A DNA stretch of 37,548 nucleotides from Irineochytrium annulatum (Eukaryota > Chytridiomycota > Chytridiomycetes > Chytridiales > Chytridiaceae), in the NCBI GenBank assembly GCA_027600665.1, contig JADGJL010000140.1:1-37548 (forward strand), given 5' to 3'. A model generated the notes under the pieces. That model was not told the origin of the DNA and searched no databases. It saw nothing but the letters and a program-made list of their open reading frames with translations. Shown here in pieces: positions 31,699 to 37,548 of the stretch. The position numbers and the translations under genes are program-made. The number at the start of each line of letters is the position of its first letter. The stretch's first letter is position 1.

Positions 31699-32457
31699 CT
31701 ACTGGAGAAAACATCCGCCGCCCTTTTCTCCACCCATTCCACAAATATTCCCCGCGTTCAAAAACTGCATCCCAACCACAGCCCGTCGGAACTTGTTCCA
31801 GCCGTCGTCATCATCCTGTGTCACAAGCTTGTCCCCAGCTTCATCATCAGCCGGCATCGACAACGTCCTGTCTGCCCCATCCACCATCATCACCACGCTC
31901 GGCAACGGCGCCGCGGCGCTCTTATCCGGCACGGGAGCGAACACGGAAGCGGCGTGGTGGGTTGGCGACGTCGCCGATCCTGACCCAGCCTTTCCCGCGA
32001 AGAACGACGTAATCGACGTACCGAAGCTTACGTTTTGTGGCGGTTCGATCGTCTCCTCGTCGTCATCCAGCCTTAGCTCCCGATATCCCCCTCCACCCTG
32101 CCCGCCGTTGTTCCCAACGCCGCCGATCGCATGCGAGTCACCGGGGGCCATGGGTGCGGACGCCGCGGATGCTGATGCGGGGATGGTAGCTGATGTTGGT
32201 GAGTCGGTGCGGCCGCGATTAGACATGAACGAGGTCCGGGCGGGGTCATTGGATCGTTGAATGGAGAGAACCGCCGGTTTGGAGTCGGTGACATTGTCGA
32301 GGACGGACTTTGGGGTGTTGATGTCGATGGATATACGCCCGAGGTCGTCGAGATCAATGGGCTTTAGGGTACCAAGGCCCTCGAGCTCGGACGCCTCGTC
32401 GTACTGGCTAAACGATGACATGGTAGCGACAAATGAGAGCGAGTTTGACGAATACAT
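31699..32457 (-). CDS. Disordered protein with C-terminal CaaX-like box (CFLQ)
   Basis: Not recognised. One uninterrupted frame of 252 codons, low in complexity and rich in Ser, Ala, Asp and Gly. An acidic N-terminal stretch (YDEASELEGLGTLKPIDLDD) and a second acidic patch (LRLDDDEETIEPP) stand out. A more ordered-looking C-terminal segment contains DDGWNKFRRAVVGMQFLN. The last residues are GEKGGGCFLQ. Cys plus two aliphatic/aromatic residues plus Gln fits a farnesylation box after a Gly linker, so membrane attachment is a reasonable inference. The start at 32457 is the first Met after an in-frame stop; Met13 (32421) has a better context (ACCATGT). The gene converges on OLA1 and its stop lies 89 bp from the OLA1 stop. 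Confidence 0.6.
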   Translation of the reverse strand: MYSSNSLSFVATMSSFSQYDEASELEGLGTLKPIDLDDLGRISIDINTPKSVLDNVTDSKPAVLSIQRSNDPARTSFMSNRGRTDSPTSATIPASASAASAPMAPGDSHAIGGVGNNGGQGGGGYRELRLDDDEETIEPPQNVSFGTSITSFFAGKAGSGSATSPTHHAASVFAPVPDKSAAAPLPSVVMMVDGADRTLSMPADDEAGDKLVTQDDDDGWNKFRRAVVGMQFLNAGNICGMGGEKGGGCFLQ

Positions 32458-32809
32458 CCTAAATGTAAAACTGGTGCCTAGCAGCTGTTGAGGGCAAACA
32501 TTCTGCTTTCGTATTCACGTTTCTGCCTTCGCACACAGCAACTTCATGAACTTTTCTGTTGCCGAACTTCCGTCTCAACCCCACCCCACACCGTATCCAA
32601 GCAAAATTGGCAATGACTGATCTATTCAGGTCTTTCAAGGGATGAGGAATAGAGAAGATGGTGTCACTTGAGGTGAGCACCGGCGCTAAACTTCGAGGCG
32701 TGAAAACGTACAAAAGTAAATTAACTGAAAAAGAAACCGGCGAGGCAAGTATCTATCTCTATCGCGATTTAACGTCCCGTCCCCTCTCGATACGCATTCC
32801 ACATCCATT

Positions 32810-34660
32810 TCACTCCTCAACCTCCTCATGCGCTTCCACCTCCAACGCTCCCTCCTTGGCTGACTCCGGTTCATGTTCCAGTACCGGCTCTGAGACCTTT
32901 TTCTTTTTCGAGCCCTTCTCTCCAGACTTCTTCTTCTTCTTTTTCTTTTGAGCCGCCGCGTCGATCTGCTGCTTCATTTGCATTTGGGCCGTAAGAGCCG
33001 CGAGAACCTGCTGCTGTTGCTGCTGCTGAGCAGTTTGCGCGAGGTAAGCTAACATCATCTGCTGCTGTTGCTGCTGTTGCTGTTGGTGTGTCATCCCACC
33101 TAGCGTACCCTGATATTGGCTTGCCGCCAGCATCATCATGATTTGCTGTTGCGCCTGCGCTTGCTGCAGAACGAGGTCGGCAGGGGCACCGACATTCACC
33201 ACAGGCGATGCGGGCGACTTTGGCGAGCCGGCTGCGACGACCGCGGGCACGGCCGCTGGCATCGAGTTCGACGAGCCTGACGAGTTCGATGACGTCGCGG
33301 AGGTGTCCGACGGGGCGGCGCGGCCAGTTGTGTTGACGCGTCTCATGGCGGGCGAGGATGGCGGCGCACCCGAGCGCGGGGATGAGGGCTTGGCGGATGT
33401 GAGGGATTGCGAGCTCGATGTCCGACGAACCTGGTCGAAGGCAGATGAAGGGTGCAGGCCGTTAGCTGAGGGGGCGTAGCCGGATCGGATGGAGGAGGGT
33501 CGAGAATTGGACCGGCCTTGGTTGTAGGCGTCCGAGTGCTCATAGGCATTGACGCTGCCGGTGCGGGATGACCGGCCGGATGGTGACTGAGGAGGTCGTT
33601 GAAGGTGGTGATGAGGATCAATCGACATCATGCTGCCGGCACGGGATGATGGTCGAGAAAGGGGCAGGCTCTGGGCGACCTTGGCGAGCGGCTTGTCATC
33701 CTCGTCCGAGCTTCCCACCGAAGCGGACTCGGACGACCCGCTGCCAGACCGCTGCATGGGCTTGCCCCCTTTGTGGCCCAAAGCCGCCTTCCGTGGTGCG
33801 CTCTGGCTTAGTTTGCTGCCGTTCGCCAGGCTCGTGTTCGAAAGGGAGGCCTTCAATGCCTGGCGAGGGTTCTGCGATTGAAGATTCTCCGAGCCGGAAC
33901 CAGCCTGCGCCCGAGCGTTCCGGCTGAATTTCCCGCCGTGAGGAGGGGCCACATTGGCCGCGTCCGTTGTTAACTGCTCCGAGGGGCCGATAGGCAGCGA
34001 CTGGGAGGAATTCACGGAGGTAGGTCTGCCTGTGTTGCCGCCACTCCTCTGTGCCGCTGGAACGTTTAAGGAAGAGGCGATTGCGGCCCGGGAAGGTTCC
34101 ATGTGCGCGCTGGTTCGCCGCGATGCCGACATGGACGATCCTGACTTCATCAACCGTCTGATATCCCGGATGGAGACCGTGTCATCGTCGGCATCGTGTG
34201 CGATGTTCCGGTCGAGGAAGTTCGGCGTAGAAGATCCAGGTTCCGCCGACGACGCACCACCGCCGAGCTTAAACGTCTTCATTGTAGAAGCCGAACCATT
34301 GCCCGCTGCTTGCACTGACGGCGAAGAATACTGTGACTTCGGCTGCGGTCTGCTGTTGTCCACTGCTGGTGCGGGGGTGGTGTTCATGGAGTCCAGGGTG
34401 CCGAAGATATCATCCATGAGCGAGAAGCCCCCTCCGCTGGCCGAACCCGATCCCGACGTTCCTGAACCCAACAGGGAGGACGTGTCCAGCAGCGACGATG
34501 AGTAGCCGAGGGCAGCTGACCCTTGGCCCGCATTCTTGACGTCGTTCACCAACCGCCCTTGCCCTACTGTGTTCACGCTGGAGGCACTGGGCTTGGCAGA
34601 TGTCGCTGCGGGAGGCACGTTCTCCTTCGCATCCTTTCCCTTCTTCTTAACAAACCACAT
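32810..34660 (-). CDS. Ser-rich disordered protein with poly-Gln and poly-Lys tracts (616 aa)
   Basis: Not recognised. One frame of 616 codons without introns. The N-terminus MWFVKKKGKDAKENVPP is basic. Around residues 75-90 is a short hydrophobic-acidic motif, FSLMDDIFGTLDSM. About residues 130-500 are Ser/Pro/Arg-rich with many RxxS and SP sites, suggesting phosphorylation. Near residues 500-560 Gln runs alternate with hydrophobic helices (MMMLAASQYQ, MMLAYLAQTA, VLAALTAQMQMKQQ), which looks like an amphipathic helix or coiled coil. It is followed by a Lys block with lysine runs and an acidic tail ending EVEAHEEVEE. The size and consistent codon composition argue for a real gene. A nuclear or RNA-associated scaffold is conceivable but not shown. 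Confidence 0.7.
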   Translation of the reverse strand: MWFVKKKGKDAKENVPPAATSAKPSASSVNTVGQGRLVNDVKNAGQGSAALGYSSSLLDTSSLLGSGTSGSGSASGGGFSLMDDIFGTLDSMNTTPAPAVDNSRPQPKSQYSSPSVQAAGNGSASTMKTFKLGGGASSAEPGSSTPNFLDRNIAHDADDDTVSIRDIRRLMKSGSSMSASRRTSAHMEPSRAAIASSLNVPAAQRSGGNTGRPTSVNSSQSLPIGPSEQLTTDAANVAPPHGGKFSRNARAQAGSGSENLQSQNPRQALKASLSNTSLANGSKLSQSAPRKAALGHKGGKPMQRSGSGSSESASVGSSDEDDKPLAKVAQSLPLSRPSSRAGSMMSIDPHHHLQRPPQSPSGRSSRTGSVNAYEHSDAYNQGRSNSRPSSIRSGYAPSANGLHPSSAFDQVRRTSSSQSLTSAKPSSPRSGAPPSSPAMRRVNTTGRAAPSDTSATSSNSSGSSNSMPAAVPAVVAAGSPKSPASPVVNVGAPADLVLQQAQAQQQIMMMLAASQYQGTLGGMTHQQQQQQQQQMMLAYLAQTAQQQQQQQVLAALTAQMQMKQQIDAAAQKKKKKKKSGEKGSKKKKVSEPVLEHEPESAKEGALEVEAHEEVEE

Positions 34661-36010
34661 GGCTGCGGAGGCTGTGAGGCGGTGGGACGAGCGTTGGCGA
34701 GGAGGACCGCCGGCGTCCTAGGGTCGGGCGGAGGTGCGGGAGTAGGAGCAACAGTGTTTTCAGTTGGCGATGTCAACAACACTCCGCGATCTGTTTCACA
34801 CGGGAAACATAAAAAAAAAAAAAAAAAAGGAGAAACGACGGAGTATTCAAATTAAGAGTGACGTGCTGGTGATGCTCACTATCGTTTCAAATACTGACGG
34901 GCAGCTAACTCCGATGGAACTCTTTCGATTTTAATCTTAGCAGAACGATAACAAGATAGAAAATAGAAAGCCAAGTATTTGTGGTTGTCGATCTGTTTGG
35001 CAGCACGTAATGCTGGCTCTGTGTATATGCCGCCCATGTCAACAGGCGGGGAATCTCAGACGGTTACGGCTTGCATCGCGCTCACAGCGCTCACTGTTCT
35101 GGAGAGACAGGGGTGGGAAGAACCTCAGTTCGTACGTCGGCCGATATCGGCCGAGTAAGGGAGAGCTGAAGTGACGTCAACTGAGAAGCCATAAGATCGT
35201 GCCAACCGTTCCGCCGTTCAAACAGCCTCGTTGACAAGCGGCTGTCTCCCATCCTAAGAAACGGGGACCCTGGAACGCGCTCATGATTCATAAAAAAGAG
35301 GATTGGAATCCTGCCACCCGGAGAGTGGGAAAGACGGCATAGTCGACAGTGATAACAGCGCCAAACCTTGTTCGGACGTGTGAAGCGAGCACTGTCCTTT
35401 TCCTTAAAAAGAATAGCGTCAATAGCTTCCGTTCAACTTTTAGCGGCTGGGTGAATGCGCCTGCTCCGTCTCCGTATTGCCGAGTGTGATCCCCTCATAC
35501 GCCACCTTATCCGGTCCATCATGTGGGTAAGGGTGTCGCAGCCCAGCAGCAGGAGAATCAGTTGAAGTCTTGATAATGAACCGGTGAGCAACCAATAAAC
35601 CTACCATCCGTCATTTAGCCAACGGTGTCATCTTGACCAACGGTGACCGAATCTGGACTCAATCTTGTCCATCTATCAAAGCACGGGCTCTCAGGGATCC
35701 ACCGGCCCCCTCTCTCCCTCGCTTCCCACCTCGGTCGATCATCGGCCGAGGTAAAAGGAGGGCCTGAGTAAACCGAGACAACAGCTCGGAATGGTTTCGA
35801 TTCGCAGCGCGTAAGTCTCCCTACGCGCAAAAGCGAAGAGCTGAAAGTGGCGTCAAATGTCCCCCAATCTAACCACCCGTGCCTCTGAACGCGCTCTGCA
35901 CTCGTTTCCAACATTCAGAAGCTGTTCACTCTCGCCACACAGGCAGAACCCGTACGATTCACACCTCGCTCGCGTCAATTTCTCCCACCAACTTCGGCGA
36001 AATTGGAAGC
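34661..36010. promoter_or_regulatory. Divergent intergenic region with 18-bp perfect palindrome
   Basis: 1.35 kb separating two divergently transcribed genes, so it should hold both promoters. It contains an 18-A run (about 34811-34828) and a perfect 18-bp palindrome TCGGCCGATATCGGCCGA at 35137-35154. A related imperfect version lies near 35731-35751 (CATCGGCCGAG). A GAGCTGAA...GTCAA block occurs near both (about 35162-35180 and 35839-35858). No gene is supported in it. Confidence 0.45.
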
Positions 36011-37548
36011 ATGGCCGACCCCTGGAGCGCTTGGGATAATAAGGTGAGAGACATTATTGGAGGCCTGACGGGTCGTTAAGGCGGTCTTCGCAACGAGTCG
36101 CGCATCGTCGGAGTGGCGCGACTGGGGAAACGTTTGGGCCGCATGAAAGCGCGACGCTTACAAGCAGTTGGGAGACAGCGCGACGGATGCCGATGGATGC
36201 AATCACTCCTGCCACCGTCCCTCTTGCTTGCTTTATAGCCGCCTCCGTCTGCATTGCATGACACTAAATCAGCCGTTTTATTTGCAGGCCCCTACTGCCG
36301 CCGTTCCCACGCGTGACGATGGATTTTGCAAAGATGATATGCCGGAGAGGCCGGAGAGGCCGCCGCAGCAGCATAGCAATGTCGAGGTTGGATGGCAGCT
36401 CCGTATGTTCCTTGTCTGACGATATTTTCAGGTAATTCCCAACAGGCAGTGGTTGGCCTCCGCGAAGCTCTGGAACGAGAACGAGCGGGACCAGGACCTT
36501 GAGAACGAGGTATGGATTATTCGCGTGTTGCTCCTTTGTGAACAAATCTGTTGCCACTTTTTAGTTGTACAACGGCTTTAACGTCACCGCCGGCATTAAC
36601 TTTGCGGCGTACAAGGAGATCAACGTCGTTTGCCGCGGAGCCGACATTCCTCCTCCCGTTGATTCTGTTTGCTTTCTTCTTTTGTCTTAGCTAACGTTTC
36701 TGCTCCAGTTTAAGGCGATGGGTCTTCACCCCACCTTACTCCAGAACGTTACCCTCATGAAGTACAAAGAGCCGAGTAAGAGTGCATCTGTGAAAAACAA
36801 TGACTGACACGGTTCAATCTAGCGCCTATTCAGATGCACGCAATTCCCGCTATCATGAGCTTTCGTGATGTCATGGCGTGAGTTACACAACCTTTTGCGT
36901 CACATAATAAGCTGTCGGCTACAGCTGTGCTCAAACGGGCTCCGGAAAGACGGCCGCTTATGTCTTGCCGATTGCCGATAGGTTGTTGAAGAAGGGCAAG
37001 TCTTTCTTCAAACAGGAGACCGATAAGGCCGGATGTAAGCATTCGTTTGCTTTGTCGCCATTATCAGTAACGTCGGCTTAGCGCCTATTGCGCTGATTCT
37101 CTCTCCCACGCGCGAGTTGGCGTGCCAGATATTTGATGATTGGCGCAAGATGGTGTACCAAACGTGGATCCGCCCTTGCGTTATTTACGGAGGCGTGGAC
37201 ATGTCCCTCTTGAAGGACAATGTTCAGAGAGGCTGTGACATATTGGTCGCCACTCCCGGTCGTTTGATGGATATGGTTTCGAAGAAGATAATAACCCTCT
37301 CGAAGGTTAAATTCTTGGTTATAGATGAGGTACGAAAGTTTTTATCGCTGTGAATCTCTTCTTACCGACGATGAGGCCGACCGGCTTTTGGATATGGGAT
37401 TCGGCCCCGATATCAAGGTCATCGTCGAGAAGGAGGACATGCCTCAGGACGAGAGCCGCCTGACGATGTTGTTCTCGGCGACGTTCCCGAAAGACGTAAG
37501 ATGGTCACCTTCCGCTTTTGCTCCAAATGAGTTTTTTCGGGGGGGGGG
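36011..37548 (+). CDS. Ded1/DDX3-like DEAD-box RNA helicase (3' end off window)
   Basis: ATP-dependent RNA helicase. Nine frame-consistent exons: 36011-36043, 36288-36386, 36432-36509, 36565-36666, 36709-36775, 36823-36877, 36925-37034, 37082-37329 and 37376-37495, then a donor GTAAGA. Apart from intron 1 (244 nt), introns are 42-55 nt. Motifs in order: INFAAYKEINVVCRG (pre-Q linker, as in Ded1/DDX3/Vasa), Q motif YKEPTPIQ, motif I AQTGSGKT, Ia PTRELA, GG, Ib TPGR, motif II DEAD, motif III SAT. The second RecA domain is missing because the window ends. The intron at 37330-37375 splits DEAD between Glu and Ala. Exons 1 and 2 encode a short low-complexity N-terminus and are the least certain; the exon 2 donor (GTTGGA) is weak. 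Confidence 0.9.
37539..37548. other. Terminal 10-G homopolymer
   Basis: The window ends TTTTTTC followed by ten G inside an intron of the helicase gene. It could be an assembly or sequencing end artefact, or a true homopolymer at which assembly stopped. Confidence 0.7.

Noticed and set aside
35091..35914. Minus-strand frames of 66 and 99 codons in the divergent intergenic region
   Set aside because: No conserved motif and no convincing splice partners; more likely chance frames in GC-rich DNA.
1..37548. CRISPR arrays, bacterial operons, tRNA or rRNA genes
   Set aside because: No regularly spaced direct repeats, no bacterial gene organisation, and no tRNA- or rRNA-like sequence that I could recognise by eye on either strand.

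Overview
The window looks like a eukaryotic, fungal-type contig. It has compact genes with many short GT-AG introns (about 38-92 nt, one of about 244 nt). CTAAC/CTGAC-like branch sites lie close to the acceptors, and two Ty1/copia LTR retrotransposons are present. The proteins recognised are a Furry/Tao3/Mor2-type morphogenesis scaffold, the translation-linked ATPase OLA1/YchF and a Ded1/DDX3-like DEAD-box helicase. An early-diverging fungus or close relative is my best guess; that placement is inference. The sequence ends in a 10-base G run, so the right edge is probably a contig end.

Layout. 1-2101 (minus): the 5' part of a gene running off the left edge. I resolved nine exons, with all eight introns in phase 1. 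At least seven exons carry a copy of a short motif of the type LQEQLKQNIARRAEN, mixed with proline- and glycine-rich linkers. 2102-2921: no supported gene. 2922-18608: one old copia element on the minus strand (Copia-A), split by a second, complete minus-strand copia element (Copia-B, 6198-14276). Copia-B has two ~780-bp LTRs and a perfect 5-bp target duplication (TTGCT). Copia-A therefore reads 5' to 3' from 18.6 kb down to 14.28 kb, jumps over Copia-B, and continues from 6.19 kb to 2.92 kb. Both are degenerate. 18609-19423: AT-rich spacer. 19424-29320 (minus): an 11-exon Furry homologue of about 3149 aa. 30285-31610 (plus): four-exon OLA1. 31699-32457 (minus): a disordered protein ending in a CaaX-like box. 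32810-34660 (minus): a Ser-rich protein with poly-Q and poly-K tracts. 34661-36010: a divergent intergenic region. 36011-37548 (plus): the 5' two thirds of a DEAD-box helicase with at least nine exons.

How the parts relate. Furry, OLA1, the two disordered proteins and the helicase are ordinary single-copy-type host genes and show no operon logic. The retrotransposon nest sits between the repeat-exon gene and Furry and does not visibly interrupt either. The most unusual item is the repeat-exon gene. Its motif-bearing exons are symmetrical (1-1) and end almost exactly at the motif, so they could be duplicated or skipped without changing frame. The second is a 53-nt intron-like insertion splitting the Gag zinc knuckle of Copia-B.
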